This document shows positions 33,935-42,499 of a DNA stretch of 64,000 nt, one piece after another. The position numbers and the translations under genes are program-made. The stretch is from Wenjunlia tyrosinilytica (GTDB lineage Bacteria > Actinomycetota > Actinomycetes > Streptomycetales > Streptomycetaceae), in the NCBI RefSeq assembly GCF_014646055.1, contig NZ_BMMS01000012.1, positions 1-64,000 of the forward strand. Direction: 5' to 3'. Numbering within the stretch: position 1 is the first letter of the stretch; each line of letters opens with the position of its first letter. A model generated the notes under the pieces. That model had not been told where the DNA came from. It did no database searches and worked only from the letters and a program-made list of their open reading frames with translations.

Positions 33935-35980
33935 CTACTTCAGATCGATCTGGAACGCCTTGTCCGAGCCGTCCGGCTGCCCGCCGTTGTTGTCCGCGTT
34001 GGTCGTGGTCAGCCAGAGCGAGCTCTTGCCGGGCACCTTCTCCACGGTGCGCAGCCGCCCGTAGGCGTTGACGTAGTACGCGGTCGGGGTGCCCGCCGTC
34101 GTTCCGCTGACCGGGATGCGCCACAGCCGCTGGCCGCGCAGCGCCGCCATGTACAGCGCGCCGTCGGAGTAGGCCAGGCCGCTTGGGGAGGCCTGGGAGA
34201 CCGCCCACTGCTTCTTCGGGTTGGTCATCCCGGAGGTGGAGCAGTTGCCCTCACAGATGGGCCAGCCGTAGTTCTTGCCGGGCTCGATGAGGTTGAGCTC
34301 GTCGTACTTGCTGTTGCCGAACTCGGCGGACCACAGGCGTCCCTGCGGGTCCCAGGCGAGGCCCTGCGGATTGCGGTGGCCGTAGGAGTAGACGTAGTTC
34401 CCGAACGGGTTGCCGGGGGCCGGCTTGCCGTCGGCGGTCATCCGCAGGATCTTGCCGTTGAGCGAGTTCTTGTCCTGGGCGAGGTTCGGCGTCTGGGCCT
34501 CTCCGACGGTGGCGTAGAGGTAGCCGTCGGGGCCGAACTTCAGCCGCCCGCCGTTGTGGAAGGTGCTCTTCTTGATGCCGGTGAGGAGCACCTTGTAGCC
34601 GCCGAGCGCGGAGCCGTCGTACGTCATCCGCACGATCCGGTTGTCGCTGGAGGAGGTGTGGTAGAGGTAGATGAAGTGGTCATCGGCCCAGTTGGGCGAC
34701 ACCGCGATGCCCAGCAGGCCTCCCTCGCCGTTGGTGGTCACGACGTTGGGCACCTTTCCGACCTGGGTCCTGGTGCCGGACTGCGTGAGTTTGAAGAGCT
34801 TGAACGAGTCCCGTTCGGTGATCAGCGCGGAGCCGTCCGGGAGCCAGCCGAGCCCCCAGGGGATCGACCAGCCGCTGGAGATCGTTTTGATGCTGGAGGG
34901 GACCTTGTCGCCGCTGGAGTCGGGCAGGGTCTTGGCGGTGACCTGGTTGCTGGGGTCGGACACATTGCCCGCCGCGTCCTTGGCCCGCACGGTCAGCTGG
35001 TAGGAGCTGTCGGCGGCGAGGCCGGTGACGGTCGCCGAGGTTCCCTTGGCGTCGGGCAGGATCACGGTGGTGCCGTTGTAGACGTCGTAGCCGGTCACAC
35101 CGACGTCGTCCGTCGAGGCGTTCCACTTCAGCGAGGCGGTGCTGGAGGTGGTGCCGGTGACGGCAAGGCCGGTGGGCGCCGTGGGCTTGGTCGTGTCGCT
35201 GCTCGGCGGGGTGGTGACCGGGAGCATGGTGCTGGCCTGCGAGACATTCCCGGCGGCGTCGCGGGCGAAGACCGTGAAGCGGTACTGCGTGTTGGCCTTC
35301 AGGCCGGTCACGTTCTTGCTGGTGGACGTGCCCGCGGCCTCGGCGATCTTGTTGCCGTCGTGGTAGATGTCGTAGGCGGCGACGCCGACGTTGTCGGTGG
35401 CGGCGTCCCACGCGAGAGCGACGCTGGTGGCGGTGGACCCGGTGGAGCGCAGGTTCTGCGGGGCGGTGGGCGCCTGGGTGTCGCCGCCCGAGCCGCCGTA
35501 GACCTGGAACTCCTGGAGTGAGTAGCCCATCGTCGGGCGGCACCGCGCGCTGCCGGTCATCCGGACGTAGCGGGCGCTGCCGGAGACGGTGAGGTCGTCG
35601 GTCCCGCCGTCCCCCGTGGTGGTCGAGTAGACGCTCTTCCAGGTGCTGTTGTCGGTGGAGAACTCCACCTTGTAGCTGGTGGCGCAGGACAGGTCCCAGA
35701 CGAGCTTGACCTCGCTGATGGAGTTGGCGGCGCCCAGGTCGACCTTGATCCACTGGGGGTCGACATTGCGCACGCTGGCCCAGCGGGTGGTGGTGCTGCC
35801 GTCCACCGCGTTCTTGGCCGCGTAGTCGGCTCCCCCCTCCGAGGACGCGGTCGTCGGCTTGCCCTGGCTCAGCAAGGCGGGCGCTGCGTTGCCCGTCCCG
35901 GCCACCGTGACGAGGAGCCCTCCGGCGAGAGTCGCCACGGCTCCTGTGGCCATCAGGACTTCGAGTCTTCGGTTCGGCAT
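33935..35980 (-). CDS. Secreted PQQ-type sugar dehydrogenase with discoidin and two FN3 domains
   Basis: Encodes about 681 residues from the ATG at 35980 with GGAGGAC upstream. The order is a signal peptide to about residue 33; an F5/8-type C (discoidin, carbohydrate-binding) domain (about 36-165, WIKVDLGAANSISEVKLVWD); two fibronectin type III domains (about 175-265 and 270-360, both with AYDIY/GYDVY and RDAAGNVS-like strands); then a soluble aldose dehydrogenase beta-propeller (PWGLGWLPDGSALITERD, GEGGLLGIAVSP, HNGGRLKFGPDGYLYATVG, YGHRNPQGLAWDP). It likely oxidises extracellular sugars using PQQ. Export and modular binding domains suggest polymer-derived substrates. Confidence 0.92.
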   Translation of the reverse strand: MPNRRLEVLMATGAVATLAGGLLVTVAGTGNAAPALLSQGKPTTASSEGGADYAAKNAVDGSTTTRWASVRNVDPQWIKVDLGAANSISEVKLVWDLSCATSYKVEFSTDNSTWKSVYSTTTGDGGTDDLTVSGSARYVRMTGSARCRPTMGYSLQEFQVYGGSGGDTQAPTAPQNLRSTGSTATSVALAWDAATDNVGVAAYDIYHDGNKIAEAAGTSTSKNVTGLKANTQYRFTVFARDAAGNVSQASTMLPVTTPPSSDTTKPTAPTGLAVTGTTSSTASLKWNASTDDVGVTGYDVYNGTTVILPDAKGTSATVTGLAADSSYQLTVRAKDAAGNVSDPSNQVTAKTLPDSSGDKVPSSIKTISSGWSIPWGLGWLPDGSALITERDSFKLFKLTQSGTRTQVGKVPNVVTTNGEGGLLGIAVSPNWADDHFIYLYHTSSSDNRIVRMTYDGSALGGYKVLLTGIKKSTFHNGGRLKFGPDGYLYATVGEAQTPNLAQDKNSLNGKILRMTADGKPAPGNPFGNYVYSYGHRNPQGLAWDPQGRLWSAEFGNSKYDELNLIEPGKNYGWPICEGNCSTSGMTNPKKQWAVSQASPSGLAYSDGALYMAALRGQRLWRIPVSGTTAGTPTAYYVNAYGRLRTVEKVPGKSSLWLTTTNADNNGGQPDGSDKAFQIDLK

Positions 35981-36050
35981 CGCGTGTCCTCCGCAGTGAT
36001 CCAGGCAGGAATGATCCAGGCATGACAAGTTCTGCTCGAACCGCGGCGGA

Positions 36051-36062
36051 TGGTCCGAACCA
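36051..36062. promoter_or_regulatory. DasR-like (dre) half-conserved site
   Basis: TGGTCCGAACCA matches the DasR consensus TGGTCTAGACCA at 9 of 12 positions, with both outer arms intact. It lies about 70 bases upstream of the sugar dehydrogenase start and 345 upstream of the GH3 gene. This is weak but contextually attractive. Confidence 0.35.
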
Positions 36063-36112
36063 AGCATTGGAACCGTAAGGAGTCCTTCCTAATGCGGTCA
36101 AGAGGTCGGATC

Positions 36113-36129
36113 ACTTCATGACGTGAAGT
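36113..36129. promoter_or_regulatory. Short inverted repeat ACTTCA-TGACG-TGAAGT
   Basis: A 6-bp inverted repeat with a 5-base spacer lies in the divergent promoter region of the sugar dehydrogenase and GH3 genes. It is a possible operator. Confidence 0.4.
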
Positions 36130-36313
36130 TGGGCCTCCCCCGCGGATCGCGGCCAGCGGCCGACGGGCGGGCCTGCGCGAGTGCCCGGCGGGTCGCGGTG
36201 GGCAGAGCTGATCGGGCGACACATCGGGCCACGGGCATGCGCGGAGCATTGACCGGCAATAACTTTCGCACGAATCTGACTCTCTGGAACTTTCCTTCAG
36301 GAACCATCCGGGC

Positions 36314-36361
36314 GTTCCACCGAAGGCTCCACCGAACGCTCCACCGAACGCTCCACCGAAC
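36314..36361 (+). repeat. Four 12-bp tandem repeats in the GH3 5' region
   Basis: GCTCCACCGAAC and close variants are repeated four times head to tail, ending 45 bases before the GH3 start codon. They probably lie in the untranslated leader. Confidence 0.8.
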
Positions 36362-36406
36362 GTCCCTCCCGAATGCGCGAACTCCTCCTGACCGGAAGGA
36401 GCACCA

Positions 36407-38227
36407 GTGCACAACACCTCGCCATGTAGCGGCCCTTCCCGCCGTTCGGTCCTCACCGCCACGGCGGCGCTCTCGGCTGCGACGGCCGCCGGCGCCGGCC
36501 CCGCCTTCGCCGCGGCCGGCGGCCACCGCGCGAAGGCCGCCGCGCTCGTGCGCCGTATGAGCCTCGAGGAGAAGGTCGGCCAGCTCTTCGTGATGCGGGT
36601 CTACGGCGCCTCGGCCACCCGTCCGGCCCCCGAGGACGTGGCCGCCAATCAGCAGGAGATCGGCGTGGCCGACGCCGCCGAGCTGATCGCCAAGTACCAC
36701 GTCGGCGGCATCATCTACTTCGCCTGGGCGCACAACACCCATGACCCCCACCAGATCGCCGACCTGTCCAACGGCATCCAGAAGGCGGGCCTGACCGGCC
36801 GCACCCCCATCCCGTTGCTGATCTCCACCGACCAGGAACAGGGCGCGGTGGCCCGTATCGGCTCACCCGCCACCCTCTTCCCCGGAGGAATGGCCCTCGG
36901 CGCGGCCGGGAGCACCGGTGCCGCCAGGTCCGCGGCTCTGGTGGCGGGCAGCGAGCTGGCCGCGATGGGCGTCAACCAGAACTACGCCCCGGTCGCCGAC
37001 GTCAACGTCAACCCGGCCAACCCGGTCATCAACGTACGGTCCTTCGGCGCGGACCCCAAGGCCGTCGCCTCGCTCGTGGGTGCCCAGGTGGACGGCTACC
37101 AGCGCGCGGGTCTGGCCTCCACCGCCAAGCACTTCCCCGGCCACGGCGACACCGGCACCGACAGCCACTACGACCTGCCGGTCATCAACCACTCCCTGGA
37201 GGAGTGGAACCGTGTGGACGCGCCCCCGTTCCGGGCGGCGGTCGCGCACCGCATCGACAGCATCATGACCGCGCACATCCTCGTTCCCGCGCTGGATCCC
37301 TCCGGGGACCCGGCGACGCTGTCCGGGCCGATCCTCACCGGGGTGCTGCGCCGGCAGCTCGGCTACAACGGGGTCGTGGTCACCGACTCGCTCGGCATGG
37401 CGGGGGTGCGGCAGAAGTACGGGGACGACCGCGTTCCGGTGCTCGCCCTCAAGGCCGGGGCGGACCAGCTGCTGAACCCGCCCGACCTGGACGTCGCCTG
37501 GAACGCGGTCCTGGCGGCGGTCCGGAGCGGCGAGCTGACCGAACGGCGCCTCGACATCTCGCTGACGCGCATCCTGGAGCTGAAGCTGCGCAAGGGCCTG
37601 TTCACCCACCCCTATGTCACCCACCGGGGTGTGGACCGGACGGTGGGCATCCGGGCCCATCTCGCGGCGGCCGACCGGATCACCGAGCGGACCACCACCC
37701 TGCTGCGCAACGACGGCGGGCTGCTGCCCCTGACCGCCGCCCGCCCCCGGATCCTCGTCGTCGGCGCCGACCCGGCGGCTCCCTCGGGCACCGGGGGCCC
37801 GCCGACGGCCGTGGTCGCGGCAGCGCTGGGCGAGCTGGGGCACTCGGCGTCCGCGGTGTCCACGGGCATCGCTCCCGGCCAGGCGCAGATCGACCGGGCG
37901 GTGGCCGCCGCCGCTTCCGCCGACGCCGTCGTGGTCCTCACCTACAACGTCACCGCCGCGTCCACGCAGCGCGGACTGGTCCAGGCGCTGCTGGACACCG
38001 GGAAGCCGGTTGCGCAGATCGCCGTCCGCAATCCCTACGACATCGCCCAGCTGCCCGGGATCAAGGCAGCCCTGGCCACGTACTCATGGACGGATGTCGC
38101 CCTGCGGGCGGCCGCGCGGGCGCTGACCGGCAGGGTCTCCCCCACGGGCAGGCTGCCGGTCGCCGTGCCCAGGGCCGACGACCCGGCGAAGGCGCTCTAC
38201 CCGATCGGATACGGGCTCACCTACTGA
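36407..38227 (+). CDS. Tat-exported GH3 beta-N-acetylhexosaminidase (NagZ-like)
   Basis: Encodes 606 residues from a GTG six bases after GGAAGGAG. The N-terminus has a twin-arginine signal (SRRSVLTATAALSAATAAGA). The GH3 catalytic domain includes STDQEQGAVARI and KHFPGHGDTGTDSH at about residues 241-254, the NagZ-specific loop whose His/Asp serve as acid/base. The nucleophile region is VVVTDSLGMAGV. A second GH3 C-terminal domain follows (RPRILVVGADP to the end). It releases GlcNAc from chitin- or peptidoglycan-derived oligosaccharides outside the cell. GlcNAc is the DasR signal in Streptomyces. Confidence 0.93.
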   Translation: MHNTSPCSGPSRRSVLTATAALSAATAAGAGPAFAAAGGHRAKAAALVRRMSLEEKVGQLFVMRVYGASATRPAPEDVAANQQEIGVADAAELIAKYHVGGIIYFAWAHNTHDPHQIADLSNGIQKAGLTGRTPIPLLISTDQEQGAVARIGSPATLFPGGMALGAAGSTGAARSAALVAGSELAAMGVNQNYAPVADVNVNPANPVINVRSFGADPKAVASLVGAQVDGYQRAGLASTAKHFPGHGDTGTDSHYDLPVINHSLEEWNRVDAPPFRAAVAHRIDSIMTAHILVPALDPSGDPATLSGPILTGVLRRQLGYNGVVVTDSLGMAGVRQKYGDDRVPVLALKAGADQLLNPPDLDVAWNAVLAAVRSGELTERRLDISLTRILELKLRKGLFTHPYVTHRGVDRTVGIRAHLAAADRITERTTTLLRNDGGLLPLTAARPRILVVGADPAAPSGTGGPPTAVVAAALGELGHSASAVSTGIAPGQAQIDRAVAAAASADAVVVLTYNVTAASTQRGLVQALLDTGKPVAQIAVRNPYDIAQLPGIKAALATYSWTDVALRAAARALTGRVSPTGRLPVAVPRADDPAKALYPIGYGLTY

Positions 38228-38252
38228 ACACCGAGTCCGGCCCAGCGCTCCA

Positions 38253-38279
38253 CGGGCTCAACGGGCTCAACGGGCTCAA
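38253..38279. repeat. Three 9-bp tandem repeats
   Basis: CGGGCTCAA is repeated three times in the short gap between the convergent GH3 and ABC transporter genes. Confidence 0.8.
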
Positions 38280-38333
38280 CGGGATGACCGCCGACCTCTA
38301 TGGCGGGCCGGGGCGAGAGGACGGCGCGGGCGC

Positions 38334-41300
38334 TCAGGCGACCGCCGCCTCCTCGACCTCGCCGGTGAAGGTCCGCCACAGCTCGGCGTAGCGGCCCTCG
38401 GCCTCGAGGAGTTCGGCGTGCGTGCCGTCCTCCACGACCCGTCCCCGGTCCAGCACCACGACCCGGTCCGCTCGGGCTGCCGTGGTGAGCCGGTGCGCGA
38501 CCACGAGGGTGGTGCGGCGCCCGGCGAGCCGCTCGGTGGCCCGGTTGACCAGTGCCTCGGTGGCCAGGTCGAGGGCCGCGGTCGCCTCGTCGAGCAGGAG
38601 CAGGTCGGGGTCGACCAGTTCGGCGCGGGCCAGTGCGATGAGCTGGCGCTGACCGGCCGACAGATTGCGTCCGCGTTCGGCCACGCGGTGCAGATAGCCG
38701 CCCTCCAGCGTGGCGATCATCTCGTGCGCGCCGACCGCGCGGGCCGCCGCCTCCACCTCGTGGTCGGCGGCGTCGGGACGGCCGTAGGCGATGGCGTCGC
38801 GCACCGTTCCGGGGAAGAGGAACGGCTCCTGCGGCACGACGCCCAGGCGGCGCCGGTAGCCCGTCAGGTCGTACTCGCGCAGGTCGGTGCCGTCCACCAG
38901 GACCGCGCCCGACGTCACGTCGTAGAACCTGGCCACCAGCTTGACCAGCGTCGACTTGCCCGCGCCGGTCTCACCGACGAAGGCCACGGTCTGCCCGGCG
39001 GGGATGCGCAGCGAGATCCCGGCCATGGCCTCCTGCTCGGCCTCGCCGCCCTCGGCACCCTCGGCACCCTCGGCACCCTCGCCGGAGATGTTGTAGCTGA
39101 AGTGCACGTCGTCGAACTCGACCTCGCCGCGCAGCTTCTCCACCCGACGGGGCTCTGCGGGCAGCGGGGTCGCCGTCCGCAGCCGCAGCAGGCCGCGGAC
39201 CCGGCCCAGCGAGACGGAGGCCTGCTGGTATCCGTCGAAGATCTGGGAGAGCTGCTGGACGGGGGCGAAGAACAGGTCGATGTAGAGCAGGTACGCCACC
39301 AGCGCACCCGCCGTCAGGGTGCCGTCACTGACCCGCCCGGCGCCGACGATGAGCACCAGGGCCGCGGCGACGGACGCCAGGAACTGCACGAAGGGGAAGT
39401 ACACCGAGATGTAGCGCTGACCGCGTACCCGGGCCTGGCGGTACTGAGCGCTGTCGGCGGCGAACACCTCGGCGCCGCGCCGCTCACCGCGGAACGCCTG
39501 GACGACCCGCAGACCGGCCACATGCTCCTGAAGGCTCGCGTTGACCGTGCTGACCTTCTCCCGGGCCTGCTCGTACGCCCGTACCGCGCCCCTGCGGAAG
39601 TAGTACGTGCTCACCGCGAGCACCGGGAGCGCGGCGAAGACGATCAGAGCCAGTTCGACATCGAGAACGAGCAGCGCGACCAGGACGCCGAAGAAGGTGA
39701 AGAGGCTGACGACGGCGGTGACGAGTCCGGTCTGGAGGAAGGTGCTGAGCGCGTCCACGTCGGTCGTCATCCGGGTCATGATCCGGCCGGTGAGCTCGCG
39801 CTCGTAGTAGTCGAGGCCGAGCCGCTGGAGTTGGGCGAAGATCTTGACGCGCAGGGAGTACAGGATCCGCTCACCGGTGCGCCCGGTCATCCGGATCTCC
39901 CCGGCCTGCGCGGCCCACTGGGCGACGACGATCACGAGCCCGGCGAACGAGGCCGCCCACACCGCGCTCAGCGCGACCTGCTGCACACCCTGGTCGATGC
40001 CGTAGCGGATCAGGATCGGCAGCACCAGCCCGGCGAGCGCGTCGACGGCCACGAGCAGGAAGCTGATGGCCAGCGGTGCGCGGAAGCCGCGCAGAAGGGC
40101 CCGGAGGTTGAAGTCGGGGTCGGCGGCGCGGGCGGCCCGCTCGTCCACCTTGGGGGTGTCGGTGGCGGGCGGCAGTGCGGAGACCTTGGCGAGCAGGTCG
40201 GGGGTGGCGGGCATCCCGGCCATGCCGGCGGCCATGCCCCCGCCGTGCCGACCGACAGCGGGCACGGCGGCGGCCGGGGTCCTGGCCTCACCGTCGCCCT
40301 TGGCGGCCGGGGCGGGCTCGTCCTCGTCGCGGCGCCACAATTGGGGGGTGATGCCCTGTGGGATTCGGGCCCGGACGCCCCGGTGGTCGTCGAGGTGCCC
40401 GTCGACGGACACTTTGGTGCGGCCGTCTGCATCGCCGTCGATGTGCCCGTTCACATGCCCGTCGGCGTGCCCGTCGATGCGGCCGTCGGCATGTCCGTCG
40501 ATGTGCCCGTTGACATGCCCGTTCACATGTCCGTTCACATGTCCGTTCCGGGCCGCCAGGGCGGCGGGGTCCTTCTCGCGTACCTCCCCGGCGAGGGCGT
40601 CCGGGTCCGTGAGCAGCGCCCGGTACAGCGGACATCGCTCCTCGAGCTCGCCGTGGGTCCCGATGTCGACCAGCCGCCCGGCGTCGAGCACGGCTATCCG
40701 GTCGGCGAGCAGCAGGGTCGAGCGGCGGTGGGCGATCAGCAGCGTGGTGCGGCCGACCATGACCTCGCGCAGCGCGTCGTGGATCTCGGCCTCCACCTGG
40801 GCGTCCACGGCCGAGGTGGCGTCGTCCAGCAGGAGGAGCCTGGGGTCGGTGAGGATGGCGCGGGCCAGGGCGATGCGCTGGCGCTGACCGCCGGACAGCG
40901 TCAGGCCCTGCTCACCGACGACGGTGTCGTAGCCGTCGGGCAGTTCGCGGATGAACTCGTCGGCCTGCGCCGCCCGGGTCGCGGCGAGCATCTGCTCCTC
41001 GGACGCGTCCGGCTGACCGTAGAGGATGTTGAAGCGCACGGTGTCGGAGAACAGGAAGCTGTCCTCGGGCACCATGCCGATCGCGGCCCTCAGCGACTCG
41101 GTGGTCAGTTCGCGCACGTCGTGGCCGCCCACCCGCACCGTGCCGGAGGCGGCGTCGTAGAAGCGGGGCAGCAGGAGCGAGACCGTGGACTTGCCCGATC
41201 CGGAGGTCCCGACGACGGCGAGGGTCCGGCCCTGTTCGATGCGCAGGCTCAGGTCGCTGAGGACCGGGCGCTTCTCGTCGTATCCGAAGGTGACGTGCTC

Positions 41301-42332
41301 GAACTCCACGGTCGCGGGGGCGTCGGCGGGCAGCGCGTGGGCGTCGGCCTTGTCCTTGATCAGCGGCTCGGTGTCGATGAGCTCGAAAACGCGCTCCACA
41401 CCAGCGCGGGCCTGCTGGCCCACGGTGAGGAACATCGTGAGCATGCGCACGGGCCCCGTGAGCTGCGCCAGGTAGGTGGAGAAGGCGACGAAGGTGCCCA
41501 GGGTGACCTGGCCGTGCGTGGCCATCCAGCCGCCCAGCGCCAGCATGCCCACCTGGCCGAGGGAGGGGACGGCCTGGAGGGCGGGGGTGTAGCGGCTGTT
41601 GAGCTTGACGGTGCGCAGGCGGGCGGCGAACAGCTTGCGGCTGACCCGTCGCAGCTTGGCCATCTCCTGCTCCTCCTGCCCGAAGCCTTTGACGACGCGG
41701 ACTCCGGTGACCGAGCCGTCCACGATCCCGGCGACGGCGGCGGCCTGCCCCTGCGCGTACCAGGTGGCCGGGAAGAGCCGGGTGCGGCTGCGCACCGCCA
41801 GGAACCACAGGGCGGGGGCGACGGCGAGGGCCACGAGCGTCAGCAGGGGCGAGAGCACGAGCATGACGACGAGCGAGAGGCCGAACAGGAGCATGTTGCC
41901 GATCATCATCGGCAGCATGAACAGCATCCCCTGGATGAGCTGGAGGTCCGAGGTGGCCCGTCCGATGACCTGACCGGTGTCGAGTTCATCCTGACGGGCG
42001 CCGTCCAGCCGGGTCAGCGAGCGGAACATCTCATTGCGCAGGTCGTGCTGGACGTCGAGCGCGAGCCGCCCGCCGTAGAAGCGCCGCACATAGGTGAGCC
42101 CGTAGACGACGAGGGCCGCGATGACCAGGACGGCGGCCCAGGGGCCCAGCGGCCGGGTGTGGGAGACGATGACGTCGTCGATGATCAGCCGGGGCACGAG
42201 CGGAACGAGCGCGGTGACGGCCATCCCGGCGAGCGAGGCCCCGAACGCGAGCAGGACATTGCGCCGGTAACGCCAGCAGTAGCGCGCGAGCCTGCGCAGC
42301 CAGCCCTGCCCCTGTTCAGCCCGACCTGACAC
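38334..42332 (-). CDS. Fused heterodimer-type ABC exporter (TMD-NBD-TMD-NBD)
   Basis: Encodes 1332 residues from the GTG at 42332 (AAGGTGG upstream); the longer frame to 43379 runs antisense to the TPP enzyme and is rejected. TMD1 covers about 20-310. NBD1 has Walker A GTSGSGKST near 374, LSGGQ, and Walker B LLLLDDATSAVD with Asp where the catalytic Glu belongs. TMD2 covers about 730-1000. NBD2 has GETGAGKST near 1120, LSAGQ, and canonical LLLLDEATAALD. One degenerate and one competent ATP site is the asymmetry of LmrCD/TM287-288 exporters, here on one chain. A 44-residue linker (596-639) is made of eleven NGHV-like tetrapeptides. It is probably a drug or lipid exporter. Confidence 0.92.
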   Translation of the reverse strand: MSGRAEQGQGWLRRLARYCWRYRRNVLLAFGASLAGMAVTALVPLVPRLIIDDVIVSHTRPLGPWAAVLVIAALVVYGLTYVRRFYGGRLALDVQHDLRNEMFRSLTRLDGARQDELDTGQVIGRATSDLQLIQGMLFMLPMMIGNMLLFGLSLVVMLVLSPLLTLVALAVAPALWFLAVRSRTRLFPATWYAQGQAAAVAGIVDGSVTGVRVVKGFGQEEQEMAKLRRVSRKLFAARLRTVKLNSRYTPALQAVPSLGQVGMLALGGWMATHGQVTLGTFVAFSTYLAQLTGPVRMLTMFLTVGQQARAGVERVFELIDTEPLIKDKADAHALPADAPATVEFEHVTFGYDEKRPVLSDLSLRIEQGRTLAVVGTSGSGKSTVSLLLPRFYDAASGTVRVGGHDVRELTTESLRAAIGMVPEDSFLFSDTVRFNILYGQPDASEEQMLAATRAAQADEFIRELPDGYDTVVGEQGLTLSGGQRQRIALARAILTDPRLLLLDDATSAVDAQVEAEIHDALREVMVGRTTLLIAHRRSTLLLADRIAVLDAGRLVDIGTHGELEERCPLYRALLTDPDALAGEVREKDPAALAARNGHVNGHVNGHVNGHIDGHADGRIDGHADGHVNGHIDGDADGRTKVSVDGHLDDHRGVRARIPQGITPQLWRRDEDEPAPAAKGDGEARTPAAAVPAVGRHGGGMAAGMAGMPATPDLLAKVSALPPATDTPKVDERAARAADPDFNLRALLRGFRAPLAISFLLVAVDALAGLVLPILIRYGIDQGVQQVALSAVWAASFAGLVIVVAQWAAQAGEIRMTGRTGERILYSLRVKIFAQLQRLGLDYYERELTGRIMTRMTTDVDALSTFLQTGLVTAVVSLFTFFGVLVALLVLDVELALIVFAALPVLAVSTYYFRRGAVRAYEQAREKVSTVNASLQEHVAGLRVVQAFRGERRGAEVFAADSAQYRQARVRGQRYISVYFPFVQFLASVAAALVLIVGAGRVSDGTLTAGALVAYLLYIDLFFAPVQQLSQIFDGYQQASVSLGRVRGLLRLRTATPLPAEPRRVEKLRGEVEFDDVHFSYNISGEGAEGAEGAEGGEAEQEAMAGISLRIPAGQTVAFVGETGAGKSTLVKLVARFYDVTSGAVLVDGTDLREYDLTGYRRRLGVVPQEPFLFPGTVRDAIAYGRPDAADHEVEAAARAVGAHEMIATLEGGYLHRVAERGRNLSAGQRQLIALARAELVDPDLLLLDEATAALDLATEALVNRATERLAGRRTTLVVAHRLTTAARADRVVVLDRGRVVEDGTHAELLEAEGRYAELWRTFTGEVEEAAVA
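40416..40547 (-). repeat. 12-bp coding repeats for an NGHV/DGHA tetrapeptide linker
   Basis: Eleven in-frame 12-bp units encode tetrapeptides of the form (N/D)G(H/R/D)(V/I/A/T) between the two halves of the ABC exporter. Nine units keep His at position three or a near variant, giving a His/Asp/Asn-rich flexible linker. Confidence 0.92.
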
Positions 42333-42361
42333 CCGTTCCACCTTTTCCAAGGGAAATGTAC

Positions 42362-42374
42362 TTAGCCATACTAA
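42362..42374. promoter_or_regulatory. A+T-rich palindrome upstream of the ABC exporter
   Basis: TTAG-CCATA-CTAA is an inverted repeat within a strikingly A+T-rich stretch about 30 bases upstream of the exporter start. It is a likely promoter/operator of the MarR or TetR kind. No regulator gene is adjacent. Confidence 0.5.
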
Positions 42375-42376
42375 TG

Positions 42377-42414
42377 AAAAAAATCCCGTCCACCGGATGA
42401 ACCGGTGGACGGGA
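42377..42414 (-). terminator. Rho-independent terminator of the TPP-enzyme operon
   Basis: On the minus strand a 13-bp perfect stem (42402-42414 with 42384-42396, loop 42397-42401) is followed by seven T (42383-42377). This is a textbook intrinsic terminator. Confidence 0.92.
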
Positions 42415-42499
42415 CTTCTGATTCCCTGGCCAATGATTCCCAGTCCGCCTCGAACGGCCCTCGGGCCGGCTCGGACGGTGCCGCGGCTGTGCGCCCGCG

